Made by a program: the position numbers and the translations under genes. Under the pieces are notes generated by a model that had not been told where the DNA came from, searched no databases, and saw only the letters and a list, made by a program, of their open reading frames with translations. A stretch of DNA of 28,256 bases, from positions 1 to 28,256 of the forward strand of contig LATQ01000257.1 in assembly GCA_001017865.1 (NCBI GenBank), given 5' to 3'. Origin of the DNA: Rhodococcus sp. IITR03 (lineage in GTDB: Bacteria; Actinomycetota; Actinomycetes; Mycobacteriales; Mycobacteriaceae). Positions 1 through 8,742 of this stretch are shown here, piece after piece; within the stretch, counting starts at the first letter, position 1, and each line of letters opens with the position of its first letter.

Positions 1-69
1 GATCAGCGAGCAAAGCCTGCGAGGCCACAATCGGATCGACGGCGCGGTCCGTGCGCCGACGCCACCCCA

Positions 70-765
70 CTACCCAGAGGGGCGACTCATCATCGCCGCC
101 ACCGCCGCGGCCATCGCCCTCGCCCGGACCCGGCCCATCGCTACTCCGCCTCGCATGTCGACTTCCCCCTCGCCCGTTGTCCCCCGACCGGAAGGCCGGG
201 CAGTCCCGACTCCTCGTGTCCCGGGACGCGTCGACGCTACCCAACACCGGAAAGCAGGGGCGACGCCGACACGGAGACACGGACCTCGACCCCACAGGAG
301 CCCGACCATCCGCCTCACATCGGCCGTATCCGAACAGCCCGCCGGTGTGACGAGGATCGATCGGATCGTGTGGAGCGCTGCGACACTGCGCTCCGAATTG
401 CACTGAGGACACGTCCCCTGTCGCAGTGCCGCGCCGGACACGGGTGACGACATCGTCACCGACCACCCGGTCGCTGTGTTGCTGTCGGCTACTGGGGCGT
501 CCGTCCGGACCGACACCGCAGGTGGGTTTCTGCACCCGCTCACCGGCGATCGGTAGATGCACCCGGCCGTTTCGAGATCGATCCACCCGACATCGCCGAC
601 CGACGGGTCGATGCGACCGTTCTGCTTGCCCACGACCTCCTCCGCCGTGTGTCGGGTTGCCGGAGAGAAGAGTTCGTTCATCACGCTCACCATGGCCGCC
701 CCGCGTCCGCGGATCCGCCGGACCTGTGCTTTCTCCAGTAAATCCAACCTCTGCGTTCGGCTCAC
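70..765 (-). CDS. Hypothetical protein, doubtful
   Basis: A GTG-started open frame on the minus strand that I do not recognise. The first ~75 residues are charged and look coding. Further on, the frame looks less protein-like. Near position 560 an alternative frame reads more naturally (…DLETGRVHLPIAGERV…), so the gene may contain a frame break. A CPQC pair around the middle could be half of a zinc-binding motif. The last third is rich in Gly, Arg and Ala and may be out-of-frame translation. It lies downstream of, and on the same strand as, the other hypothetical gene at 936-2043. No function can be given, and the true C-terminus is uncertain. Confidence 0.3.
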   Translation of the reverse strand: MSRTQRLDLLEKAQVRRIRGRGAAMVSVMNELFSPATRHTAEEVVGKQNGRIDPSVGDVGWIDLETAGCIYRSPVSGCRNPPAVSVRTDAPVADSNTATGWSVTMSSPVSGAALRQGTCPQCNSERSVAALHTIRSILVTPAGCSDTADVRRMVGLLWGRGPCLRVGVAPAFRCWVASTRPGTRGVGTARPSGRGTTGEGEVDMRGGVAMGRVRARAMAAAVAAMMSRPSG

Positions 766-935
766 AGCGCCACCTGATCGAACCCCACCACCGCCACCGC
801 GATCGCGCCGATCATGTGGGGCGAAGTGAGAATCCGAGCTCCCCCGTCGGTGTCAGCATCTTGCCCGGCCTGCTGTTAACGGCAACTGAGATCGACCTCA
901 GCAGCAGACGACATCTGACCTCTGGCGTGGACGAA

Positions 936-2043
936 TCAGGGGTCACTGGTGGTGTGGTCGCCGAAGAAGTCGCTGCGAGCGCGTGCGAACAGTTCGGGGT
1001 AGTCCATCCCGTAGGTCTGCACGGTGTGCCGCAGGGCTTCGATCGCCGATTCGTGCGGGGTGGCCTCGGCATACATGCTCCGTGCGTACGCGTGCATAGC
1101 CTCGTACTGCTGGATGAGTTCGCTCTTTGCAGGCAACCCCGATACGAGGGTGAGCCGGATCCTAGGATCGACATCGATCCGATTACGAGCATGAGTGCTG
1201 TCGATGAAGTCCGGATGCGCGGGATGCCCGGCGTCCATGTCGGCGAGCCGCTCACGAAACCACGGGGACCGCACAAGTCCGGCGCGCTCCCATGCCCGTT
1301 GCACGCACCAGCGGGCGAAGGCGCGTTGCCGATCATCGTCGAGCGCTTCGACTCGATCGATGAGGTTGCGGTCGAGTCCGGCCACGTGCCGGGCAGCGTA
1401 GATCGCCTCGAGAGCCGGTGTGAGCGGTGTTCCGCCGAAGGTGTGCAATTCGGCGCGCACGGCCAAGGCTTCGCGGCTGCGCGGCGCCACGGTGATCACT
1501 TCCCCGGATTCGTCCCGGATGGGGACATACGCCCTCGACGGTTCGGGCCGGTCGACCTGCGGCTGCGATGACCACGCGCTGTCGGTCTTGTGCAGCATAC
1601 GCACCTGCGCATCCGCGGTGCGGGTCGTGTTGGGCCACAGGCAGATCAAATAGTCCTCGACGATCTCGTCGACATCGCGGCCGTACTTGCTGTCGTGGCC
1701 GCGAGCGTGTGCCCGCACCTGATAGGTGCCCGTCGGGACCGGATCGATGGTGGTGCAGACGGTGCCGTCGAGAGCGGAGACGACCATCGCCTTGGGTCGC
1801 CGAGAGGGTGGTTTCCTCGACGACCTCCCAGTCCTCTTGCGCAACACCGGTCGGAGGCCGATCGAGCAGCTCGACACCGACACCGACACGGACCGGGCCG
1901 TAGGCGATGCCGGTACAGAACGAGACAGCACCGTCACCGACATCGACCAAGGTGCCCTGCGCGAGTGGATCGAGTGTGTCGACCGTGGGGTCGCCGAAGA
2001 TGAACTGGTGATGGTCGACCGGGACCACGCCGTCGGACTGCAC
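936..2043 (-). CDS. Hypothetical protein, interrupted by a frame break
   Basis: Two minus-strand frames join near position ~1800 into one protein of about 369 residues. The N-terminal part (…VDHHQFIFGDPTVDTLDPL…) is in one frame. The C-terminal two thirds (…TGTYQVRAHARGHDSKYGRD… to the end …FFGDHTTSDP) are in another. The change equals one extra base or two missing ones. The composition is acidic, Asp/Glu/Arg-rich, with no membrane segment or signal peptide, so it is probably cytoplasmic. The start is unclear: GTG at 2043 is the first usable codon in frame but has no strong ribosome binding site. The IstB remnant lies just upstream, so the true 5' end may have been replaced. I do not recognise the family. 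Confidence 0.5.
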
Positions 2044-2086
2044 CCGGCGATCATCCCGTATCGGACTCTTCCGCGCCGGATGTCAT

Positions 2087-2212
2087 GCTTCGTCCGGCGT
2101 GGCAGTGGGGGACACGGCCGAGATCGTGGTCCTCGACCCGGTAGGAGTCACCTTCGAAGGCGGCGACCTCTGTGTGGTGGACGAGCCGATCAGCGATCGA
2201 CGTAGGAGCAAA
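2087..2212 (-). pseudogene. IS21-family IstB helper ATPase, C-terminal remnant
   Basis: The minus strand encodes a ~42-residue stretch containing SIADRLVHHTEV, FEGDSYRVEDHDLGR and a closing VP. This is the usual C-terminus of IstB, the AAA+ helper of IS21-type transposases (family pattern: IDRLVHHAEV…L.GDSYRLKD..LGRVP). No Walker motifs or istA are present, so only the tail survives. It sits between two minus-strand hypothetical genes and marks an old insertion or rearrangement point. The assignment rests on this short motif from memory of the family. Confidence 0.55.
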
Positions 2213-2213
2213 C

Positions 2214-2789
2214 TCAGACAGTGATGGTCAGCGGGATGCGTCCCAGTGCATCCGGCTCGCCCGGTGTCAGCTCGGGGAACTGCTTCGTGTACAGCTCGGC
2301 GACCTGCGTGTTCTGGCTTTCACTTCGACGCGATGCGGAAGTGTGCGCACCCAGCGCGCGACCTCGGCACGCAGGACTCCCGCCGAGGTGTCCCGCAGGA
2401 GCCGGCCGTGGTTGCTGAACGTCACCACGTCCTTGTTGAAAACTGCACATCGAGCGCCGCACCTCGTGTGGAGGACAGGAGGACGATGCGCCGCCGGTCC
2501 AACAGACGCCAGACGGTATGGCAGAGAACTTCGCCAATGACCAAGAGGATGGCGACGAGCATGAAAGCTGCCCAACCCCCAACGGCCAGTGCCCAACTGG
2601 TGCCGAACACCAGTGTCGTGGCGACGATGTAGCCGTATAGGCCGTGGGCACCGCAATCAACGCGGCCAGCATCGCACGTTGCTTCCGCACCGCCCTCCAC
2701 CGCGCCGCCCACGATATGGCCATCACCTGCCGAAAGTCGGACCAGCCCGCAACTGCCGGTCCGAGGGGCCGGGTCGTCGGGATCGCCAT
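2214..2789 (-). CDS. Small two-helix membrane protein, three frame breaks
   Basis: Four minus-strand segments chain into one protein of about 192 residues. It starts MAIPTTRPLGPAVAG at 2789 and ends …EPDALGRIPLTITV. Each junction needs one missing base: near 2650, in the A-run at 2439-2442 and in the T-run at 2318-2320. After a ~45-residue basic N-terminus come two adjacent hydrophobic helices (around GLYGYIVATTLVFGTSWAL and GGWAAFMLVAILLVIGEVL). A soluble domain follows that reads like a small beta/alpha fold (…NKDVVTFSNHGRLLRDTSAG…). The membrane location is therefore clear, but the function is unknown. Two of the three breaks fall in homopolymers, which favours sequencing error over pseudogene decay. 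Confidence 0.5.
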   Translation of the reverse strand: MAIPTTRPLGPAVAGWSDFRQVMAISWAARWRAVRKQRAMLAALIAVPTAYTATSSPRHWCSAPVGHWPLGVGQLSCSSPSSWSLAKFSAIPSGVCWTGGASSSCPPHEVRRSMCSFQQGRGDVQQPRPAPAGHLGGSPACRGRALGAHTSASRRSESQNTQVAELYTKQFPELTPGEPDALGRIPLTITV

Positions 2790-2939
2790 CACCGCAGAAT
2801 ACCGGTGACCATCGAAGACCCCGAGTACGCGGGGTCCGCACTGATGGGTATGTCCCCCTGGCGTGTGGAACCGGGCTTTCGAATCGGGACCGTGTCGGTC
2901 CTGAACACAGAAGATCCACCGCGTGAAGCTGTCTGGGTA

Positions 2940-3190
2940 ATGACCGGAAACTTCGACCAGAAGAACACCGCAACGGCCCTGGATCAGCCTGCCCTGCTCG
3001 AGCTCACCGAGTCGCTCCGCACCGCCGACGGCGGCGGCATCATGCGCATCCTGCTCGCTACGATTCTGCAGGCGCTGATCGATGCTGAGGCGACCGCCCA
3101 TATCGGTACCGAACGCTACGATCAGCCGACACCCGCACCAGCAGCAGAAACTGATACCCGCGGCAAGGCCTTGTCGACCACCAGCAACGA
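2940..3190 (+). pseudogene. IS256-family transposase, N-terminal remnant
   Basis: Starting at ATG 2940, the frame reads MTGNFDQKNTATALDQ, then LLELTESLRTADGGGIM, then LLATILQALIDAEATAHIG and ERYD. This is the conserved N-terminus of IS256-type (mutator) transposases of actinobacteria. The part that should follow (TTHRNG…LLSTTAGDL…IPKLR) is visible only as a scrambled echo (KALSTTSND) with at least one further frame break. The DDE catalytic domain is absent. The remnant covers only about 80 of ~400 residues and cannot be active. Confidence 0.65.
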
Positions 3191-3844
3191 CCCGGGCTCG
3201 CGGCGGCGCAGCCGGGGTGATGTGGGTGAAGGTCGTGCCGATTGCGGTGACAACCAACGGCAGGGCCTCGCCGCGGCGAGCCATCCGCTCGGCCACCCGG
3301 TGGTGGGCAACTCGACGGCTCGCTGCAGCACTCGCTGTCCGAGCCGATCGAGACGCGACGCACGGGTGGTGCTGAGGTACCGACGCACCGTCTCGGTGGT
3401 GGGTAGCCACGAAGGGAGGGCTGCTGCAACATCGACAGGCACTCTTCGACGTTCCGCATAACCGCAGTTTAACCGCAGTGCCGATAACCTATGTTACGTT
3501 AACCAGTAATTTTCGGACGTTGCATGGGATGACCGATCCGTCTGCCCCGATCGTCGATGCCGGGCGCGGCGTGTCCGGAAAGTCGATCCGACCCCAGTCT
3601 CGGGCGGGACTCCGCGAAGCCGTTACCGACGGCGATTCCAGCCACTCGTCCGATCACTGCGTATCGGCCGCCACCGAGTCGCAGTGACACGCGAATGCTG
3701 TGTCCGTTACAGAGCAACGCCATGCTGTCGGTGGCGGCCGCGCGCATGGGACACCTCTATGTCCGACAGTGCGTTGGGCACCGCGAAGGCATCACGCCCC
3801 GGAGTATTGCTACGGCCCACCGGCCACCAGCACCCCTTCCGAGA
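3191..3844. other. Gene-poor stretch, no assignable gene
   Basis: The first ~270 bases keep coding-like composition on the minus strand (segments such as RLDLGQRVLQRAVELPTTG-like text in split frames) but match no family I know. They may be another decayed transposase. From about 3460 the GC content falls (…GATAACCTATGTTACGTTAACC…), and no start codon with a ribosome binding site opens a convincing frame until 3934. I see no RNA gene here. Confidence 0.4.
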
Positions 3845-3872
3845 TTGATGGATAATCTATATTATCTAGCAA
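3845..3872. other. dif-like Xer recombination site (candidate)
   Basis: The 28 bases split into an 11-bp arm TTGATGGATAA, a 6-bp spacer TCTATA and an 11-bp arm TTATCTAGCAA. The right arm, reverse-complemented, matches the left at 9 of 11 positions. The inner GATAA…TTATC and the A/T spacer have the layout of bacterial dif sites (…CATAA-TGTATA-TTATG… in E. coli, from memory). It lies in an AT-rich pocket ~350 bp upstream of a Xer-type recombinase gene. It could instead be an operator for that transcription unit. Confidence 0.45.
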
Positions 3873-3933
3873 CAACCGATCGGCGCCTACCGCTCCTCAA
3901 TCGCGGCCGACGATAGTCAGGAGACTACCTACC

Positions 3934-4197
3934 GTGACCGTGATGTTCCTGCTGCTCCCAGGAGCGCTGCTCCTGCTGTTCGGACACCGGTGGAGCCGCA
4001 GCACGACCGAAGCTGCCCCGAAGGTGGCCGCCCTCTCCATCCAGGCCTGCGGCGCTCTGACGATCGGTGTGGCGGCGCTAGCTTCCGCTGCATCCTGGAC
4101 GGCCAAACTGCCGATCCTGCTGAGCTCGACGATCCTGCTGGCGATGTGCGCGTACGCGTACGTCCGCGTCCGGCAGACCATCCAGGACCCCGACTAA
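3934..4197 (+). CDS. Small two-helix membrane protein
   Basis: This is an 87-residue protein starting at GTG 3934 behind a good ribosome binding site (AGGAG at about 3920-3924). It has a very hydrophobic N-terminus (VMFLLLPGALLLLFG) that could be a first helix or signal anchor. After a short basic loop there are further hydrophobic segments (SIQACGALTIGVAALASAAS and LPILLSSTILLAMCAYAYV), so two to three membrane passes are predicted. It ends 27 bp before the recombinase gene and probably shares its transcript. I recognise no family. Small membrane proteins next to integrases are common on mobile elements, but its job is unknown. Confidence 0.6.
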   Translation: MTVMFLLLPGALLLLFGHRWSRSTTEAAPKVAALSIQACGALTIGVAALASAASWTAKLPILLSSTILLAMCAYAYVRVRQTIQDPD

Positions 4198-4224
4198 CCC
4201 ATCACCCAAACCCAGGAACACCGC

Positions 4225-5251
4225 ATGCCCAATACTGGAAGTCTCACCGCCCGGTTCGAGGAGTTCCTCGTCTACCGCAGCACCGGCAAGCCGTCGGAGG
4301 CCACCCTCAAGGCATACCGGCAGGACTTCACCGCGATCGCCGAACTTCTCGCTTCCCACACCGGTGTTCCGGCTCACGACCTGGCCTGCAATGTGGTCGA
4401 CAAGGACCGGATACGCGCGGCGTTCGCGGCCTACGCCGACACGCACTCCCCCGCTTCGATCCGGCGCTGCTGGTCGACTTGGAACGCCCTGTGCAGCTAC
4501 CTGTTCACCTCGGATCTGATCGTCGCGAACCCGATGGATGCGGTCCTGCGCCCCAAGGTCGCCAAGACCGTACCGAAGGCCTTCGACCAGGACGCGGTCG
4601 AGAAACTGATCACCGCGCTGACCACAGACGAAGACGACAACGCACACGCCTGGCGCGAACGCGACCTCGCCATCGTCCTCACCGCACTGCTCACCGGATG
4701 CCGCCTGTCCGAGCTGATCACCCTCAACATCGGGGACTTCCGCGACCTCGACGACACCGGCCGCGTCAAGGCCATCACCGTCCACGGCAAAGGAAACAAA
4801 CAACGCGTCCTCACCGCCGAGCCCGCACTCGTCGACGTGCTCACGTCCTACCTCGACTCGCGCCTGCAGCGATTCCCCGGCAGCGGCAAGGCCCGTACCT
4901 CCCCCACGGCTTCACCCTGGCGCCGCCTCCGGGCCACCGATCCGCTCTTTCTCGGTGCGGATGGGGAACGCATCACCGGACCCACGATCCAGTACCGGGT
5001 CGAGCGCGCCTATCGCCGCGCCGGCATCAACGGACAGCGCGCGAAAGGCGCTCTGGTCCACCAACTCCGGCACACCTTCGCGACTTCACTGGCCGATAGT
5101 GACGTCAACGTTTACACCCTGATGCGGTTGCTCGGGCACGAGTCGATGACCACCACCCAGCGTTACACAAGGCGCCGGCAAGGAAACCCGCGCAGCCTCG
5201 GCCACGAACCCGGTCTATCGACTCTTGGACAGTCAACGGAACGGACAGTAA
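4225..5251 (+). CDS. Tyrosine recombinase, XerC/XerD-like
   Basis: About 341 residues. An N-terminal SAM-like core-binding domain (residues ~1-115, with KAYRQDF and SPASIRRCWSTW) is followed by the catalytic domain. The active-site set is visible: Arg in TGCRLSEL, Lys in HGKGNKQR, His-x-x-Arg in HQLRHTFA, His in LGHESM and the nucleophile Tyr in TTQRYT. Right after that Tyr the frame slips near 5170. The alternative frame continues naturally as GAGKETRAASATNP…VYRLL and stops at 5251. The slip equals one extra base or two missing. The protein should cut and rejoin DNA at short inverted-arm sites, and the dif-like site upstream is an obvious candidate target. It could serve plasmid resolution or element integration. 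The start at ATG 4225 gives the usual family length. Confidence 0.9.
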
Positions 5252-5598
5252 CGCGACCGTTCCAGGCCGACGCGAGCAGCAGTCCCGCGCCCTCTCTGAG
5301 AACTATATGCCCGGCACCGACTCGGTGAGCACTTTCCGATCGCATGATATGTTGGTGCACAACCACTTCCGCTTTGACCACTCGAGGGCGGGACGGTCCC
5401 GACCGATCTGCGCATCACGGGTCGGGTGGTGATCCAGCCCTTCGACCGCGTCGACTTCTGCTCGCACTGCGGGCACACTCCGGCCCACCTGGGGGCGGTG
5501 CCGAGCCGCATGACCCGACTTCCGTCGTCGACGCGCTGCACCGCTTCGACGACGATGCCGTCGAGATCGAGCAGCAATGAGCCACTACTGTGGAGCAT
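5252..5598 (-). pseudogene. ISL3-family transposase, N-terminal zinc-finger remnant
   Basis: From ATG 5598 the minus strand reads LLLDLDGIVVEAVQRVDDGS, then CPQC…STRSKGW. After a frame break near 5425 it reads TRDAQIGRDRP, then WSKRKWLC…CDRK…TESVPGI. This is the N-terminal zinc-binding region of ISL3 transposases (CxxC … C-x4-C, then 'FTE..P'), ahead of the helix-turn-helix. A stop at 5303 or another slip follows. The trace fades out exactly where the convergent recombinase gene ends. The DDE domain is missing, so the copy is dead. Confidence 0.7.
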
Positions 5599-5817
5599 GC
5601 CCGCGTTCCTTGCTGGTCCGGTTGCCTGAAGAACGCCCAGCTCACCTACCAAGTGCGTAGAGCCATCAGACCGGCAGCTGGATTACAAACTGCGGCTGTA
5701 GTACTAGCCGCGGAAATCGACGCCGACTCAGCTCGAACACCACTCCCCTCGCTTGTCGGCTCCCCTAAGACGATCTTGATGAACGACCGGCTCATCGACG
5801 CGATGGTAATCCGGCTG

Positions 5818-6315
5818 CTACCCGTCCGAATGCCAGCTCCAATGTGTCACGGTGGTCCATGAGCCGGCACCGCTTGGATCAGAACGCCTGATCGCTCCCT
5901 GAAGCAGGGTTGCTAATCCCTCAGCAGCACCTTCTGGCAACTCTCCAAAGAGACGTCGGTGCACTTCAGCCACTCGATTCTGCGCATCTTCTACGAGTGC
6001 CATGCCGTTCTCGGTAGCAAGAATTCGCTTGTTGCGGCGATCAGACCTGTCGGGCACGCGCTCAACAAGGTCACGCCGTTCTAGTTCATCGACCAAGGCG
6101 ACGATCTGGCTCGGGTCCAAGCCCAGCGTGCTTGCGACATTGCGCTGCGTGACGCCATCTTCATTCTCGCAAGCCAGGACAAGCAGAGAGTACGGCCGCA
6201 CCTTCAACTCGAGCGGAGCGAGCACTCGGTTCGTCTGGGCGGCGACAAGTCCGCTGGCACGCGATAACAGGAACCCGAGATCGTCCTCGAGTCGAAGCGG
6301 CCGCGATCGGGTCAT
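5818..6315 (-). CDS. MarR-family regulator of the side-chain operon
   Basis: A 165-residue MarR-type winged-helix protein. Helices α1-α2 (DLGFLLSRASGLVAAQTNRVL) form the dimer arm. The winged helix follows: VTQRNVASTLGLDPSQIVAL is the recognition region, and LERRDLVERVPDRSDRRNKR is the wing with the typical D-x-R-DRR-x-K motif. A C-terminal dimerisation helix comes last. It is divergent from the SDR/amidohydrolase/MaoC operon, and a near-perfect 10+5+10 bp inverted repeat lies between them. Regulators of this family that control p-coumarate/ferulate genes respond to hydroxycinnamoyl-CoA thioesters (CouR, PhdR), so a CoA-thioester inducer is likely by analogy. The start at ATG 6315 has AAGGAGG-like bases just upstream. 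Confidence 0.9.
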   Translation of the reverse strand: MTRSRPLRLEDDLGFLLSRASGLVAAQTNRVLAPLELKVRPYSLLVLACENEDGVTQRNVASTLGLDPSQIVALVDELERRDLVERVPDRSDRRNKRILATENGMALVEDAQNRVAEVHRRLFGELPEGAAEGLATLLQGAIRRSDPSGAGSWTTVTHWSWHSDG

Positions 6316-6345
6316 CGGTCCTCCTTGTCGTCCGGCATAGAAACG

Positions 6346-6374
6346 GTAGCAGAATCAATGATTGACTTTTTCAA
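6346..6374 (-). promoter_or_regulatory. Possible promoter for the marR gene
   Basis: Read on the minus strand, TTGAAA (6374-6369) and TGCTAC (6351-6346) are separated by 17 bp, about 30 bp upstream of the marR start. The -35 box overlaps the right half of the operator-like inverted repeat, which would allow autorepression. The -10 box matches the consensus only partly. Confidence 0.3.
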
Positions 6375-6380
6375 TCGTTG
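6356..6380. promoter_or_regulatory. Inverted-repeat operator for MarR
   Basis: CAATGATTGA and TCAATCGTTG flank a 5-bp spacer CTTTT. The two arms match as inverted repeats at 9 of 10 positions. The inner ATTGA-N5-TCAAT core fits a MarR dimer. It lies in the 106-bp gap between the divergent marR and SDR genes, 42 bp before the SDR start, placed to control both directions. Confidence 0.6.
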
Positions 6381-6421
6381 ATGTTTTTGTGTGATTAGTA
6401 TCATCGACAGAGGAGCCTCAC

Positions 6422-7332
6422 ATGGACTTGAGCAACAAGGTCGCCGTTGTGACCGGTAGCGGGCAAGGTCTGGGCCTTGCGTACGCCAAGGACCTGGCAC
6501 GTCATGGCGCAGCCGTCGTCATTAACGACGTCAACCAGGAAACCGCAGGCAAGGCGGTTGCGTCGATCCGCGAACTGGGCGGACGCGCCGTCGCCGTGGT
6601 CGCGCCTGTTGGACCGACCGAACCGCGCAGCTGCTTGTTGCCACCGCGGTCCGCGAATTCGGCCGACTCGACATCATGGTCACCAACGCCGGCGTCCTTC
6701 GCGACACCGTGCTGTGGAAGATGAGCGACGAGGCCTTCGATTCGGTCGTAAACGTGCATCTGCGCGGCACTTTCACGTGTGTCCGCGAAGCCGTACTTCG
6801 ATTCCGGGAGCAGGGTACGGGCGGCCGGATCATCTGCATCGGTTCACCCGCCGGACAACGGGGCAACTTCGGGCAGACCAATTACTCCGGCGCAAAAGCC
6901 GGCATCGTCGGGATGGTTCGCACATGGGCGCTGGAATTGCAGCGTGCGGGCATTACCGCCAACGCCGTGTGCCCCGTTGCAGTCACCGCCATGACCGAGA
7001 CCGTGCCGATCTTCCGCCCCCACATCGAGGCGGCGAAGGAGACCGGCACTCTTCCGGCCTTGCTGCGTCGTGATATCGGTATGGGCACTGCTGACGATGC
7101 CGCCGGCATCATCACATTCCTCGCCAGTGACGAAGCGGCCGCTATTACCGGCCAGGCCTTCGCTATCGGTGGCGACCGCGTCGCCCTGTGGACTCACCCC
7201 CAGCTCAACGGCATCAGTTATCACGACAATGGTTGGTCCGCCGAAGATCTGGTCGGCGAATGGCCCGTGCTGTCCGAGCACCTCGAATCGGTGGGCGAAG
7301 AGTTCCCCGCCGAACTGACCGGCGCGAAGTGA
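6422..7332 (+). CDS. SDR dehydrogenase, probable beta-hydroxyacyl-CoA dehydrogenase
   Basis: About 303 residues once one frame break is bridged. The N-terminal Rossmann motif TGSGQGLG (residues ~11-18) binds NAD(P). NAG follows in TNAGVLRD, and the catalytic Ser (IGSPAG), Tyr ~155 and Lys ~159 (NYSGAKAG) are all present. The C-terminus is extended by ~50 residues beyond a minimal SDR, like the multifunctional-enzyme-type hydroxyacyl-CoA dehydrogenases. The break is in the A-run at 6621-6622 (GAAACC expected, GAACC read), so the gene is probably intact. It is first in the operon with the amidohydrolase and MaoC genes. The inferred role is oxidation of 3-hydroxy-3-aryl-propanoyl-CoA to the beta-keto ester, as in the p-coumarate (cou/phd) pathways. 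The start has GAGGAG at a good distance. Confidence 0.85.
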
Positions 7333-7339
7333 CGCAACG

Positions 7340-8236
7340 ATGACCACCCGCTACGAGTACGCGATCGACTTCGATGCGATCGAAGCCGTCGACGTTCATA
7401 CCCATGTCGAAATCGACGGATGCGGACACCGCTCCCTCGACGACGAGCTGATGGCCGCTTCGGAGAAGTACTTCAAGTCCGGAGAGGAACGCACCCCGAG
7501 CATCGAATCGATCGCAGAGCACTACCGGCAACGGAATATGGCAGCGATCGTGTTCACCGTTGACGCCCACGCGGGAAGTGGACACTCCCCTAACTCCGTC
7601 GAGGAAATTGCCGAGAAGGCTGCAGCGCACAACGACGTCCTGATTCCCTTCGGTTCCGTCGATCCGTGGCAAGGAAAATCGGCAGTGCGGCGGGCGCGAC
7701 GGCTGGTCGACGAGTTCGGGGTGAAAGGCTTCAAGTTTCATCCGAGCATGCAGGACTTCTCGCCGAACGATCGGCGCTTCTATCCTTTGTACGACACACT
7801 GAGCGAAACCGGGGTGCCCGTTCTGTTCCATACGGGGCAGACCGGCATCGGCGCCGGACTTCCGGGCGGACACGGAATCAAACTCCGATACTCCGATCCC
7901 ATGCTGCTCGACGATGTCGCTGCCGACTTCCCCGACTTGACGATCATCATGGCGCACCCGGCGGTCCCGTGGGTCGACTCGCAAATCGCTATTGCCACCC
8001 ATAAGGCCAACGTCTATATCGATCTGTCCGGCTGGTCCCCCAAGTACTTCCCGCCGCAGCTCGTCCGAGCTGCGAACACGATGCTCAAATCGAAGGTGTT
8101 GTTCGGCTCCGATTTTCCTGTCATCCAGGTCGATCGCTGGATGAAGGATTTCGCGAACCTTGAGATCAAGCCGGAGGTCCGTCCTTTGATCTTCAAGGAC
8201 AACGCCCTCCGTGTTCTCGGCGTCCAGCGCCCCTGA
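7340..8236 (+). CDS. Amidohydrolase-family aryl beta-ketoacyl-CoA hydrolase (probable)
   Basis: A complete 298-residue protein of the amidohydrolase-2 TIM-barrel family. Metal ligands are visible: His20-x-His22 (DVHTH), His in KFHPSM, His in MAHPAV and Asp in GSDFPV. In coryneform and rhodococcal hydroxycinnamate pathways a hydrolase of this family (CouO, PhdC) cleaves 4-hydroxyphenyl-beta-ketoacyl-CoA to the hydroxybenzoate plus acetyl-CoA. The neighbours here (SDR before, MaoC after, CoA ligase further on) match that pathway. It starts 7 bp after the SDR stop, so the two are translationally close. Other members are ACMSD- or resorcylate-type decarboxylases, so a decarboxylase cannot be ruled out from the sequence alone. 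The frame is uninterrupted. Confidence 0.8.
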   Translation: MTTRYEYAIDFDAIEAVDVHTHVEIDGCGHRSLDDELMAASEKYFKSGEERTPSIESIAEHYRQRNMAAIVFTVDAHAGSGHSPNSVEEIAEKAAAHNDVLIPFGSVDPWQGKSAVRRARRLVDEFGVKGFKFHPSMQDFSPNDRRFYPLYDTLSETGVPVLFHTGQTGIGAGLPGGHGIKLRYSDPMLLDDVAADFPDLTIIMAHPAVPWVDSQIAIATHKANVYIDLSGWSPKYFPPQLVRAANTMLKSKVLFGSDFPVIQVDRWMKDFANLEIKPEVRPLIFKDNALRVLGVQRP

Positions 8237-8270
8237 CCTGTCGCCCCTTCCCCGATTCCAGGAGAATGCT

Positions 8271-8742
8271 ATGACCACCGCCACCACCACTCGCGTCGCC
8301 AATCTGACCGAACTCGCCCAGCTCGAGGGACAGATCCTCGGTACGAGCTCGTGGATCACGATCCCTCAGGACCGCATCAACACTTTCGCCGACGCAACAG
8401 ACGATCATCAGTGGATCCACGTCGATCCGGAGCGCGCGAAGGCCGAAAGCCCCTTCGGGGGTCCGATCGCCCATGGATACCTGACTCTGTCGCTGATCAT
8501 CCGATGTGGAGGAAGTGTTGAAAGTCGACAGCGTTACCATGGCCGTCAACTATGGCCTCAACAAGGTGCGCTTCACCAATCCCGTGCCTGCCGACGGTCG
8601 CGTGCGCCTGAGCGCCACCTTGCAGAAGGCCGAGCGTCTGCCCAAGGGAGGCCTGCAGATCACCGTCGACGCCCAGATCGAACTCGAAGGCTCCGAACGT
8701 CCCGCTGTCGTCGTCGAGACCGTATACCGATTCTTCGAGTAA
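8271..8742 (+). CDS. MaoC-type enoyl-CoA hydratase
   Basis: About 157 residues, a single hot-dog MaoC domain. The hydratase motif is intact: FADATDDHQWIHVDPERA supplies the catalytic Asp and His, and GGPIAHGYLTLSL is the following substrate-side segment. MAVNYGLNKVRF and VETVYRFFE are the usual C-terminal strands. One frame break near 8499 (one extra or two missing bases) separates LTLSLI from EEVLKVDSV. The expected reaction is addition of water to the hydroxycinnamoyl-CoA double bond. It starts behind an AGGAGA ribosome binding site, 34 bp after the amidohydrolase gene, and closes this operon. Confidence 0.85.

Noticed and set aside
3191..3460. A third transposase on the minus strand
   Set aside because: Coding-like composition and fragments in several frames, but no motif tying it to a known transposase family.
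4078..4844. Long open frames on the minus strand opposite the recombinase, and similar ones opposite the oxidase and P450
   Set aside because: They are antisense shadows of strongly conserved high-GC genes and lack family motifs or ribosome binding sites.
5692..5711. Hairpin GCGGCT…AGCCGC as terminator of marR
   Set aside because: Only a 6-bp stem, more than 100 bp beyond the marR stop, with no U-tract. Too weak to call.
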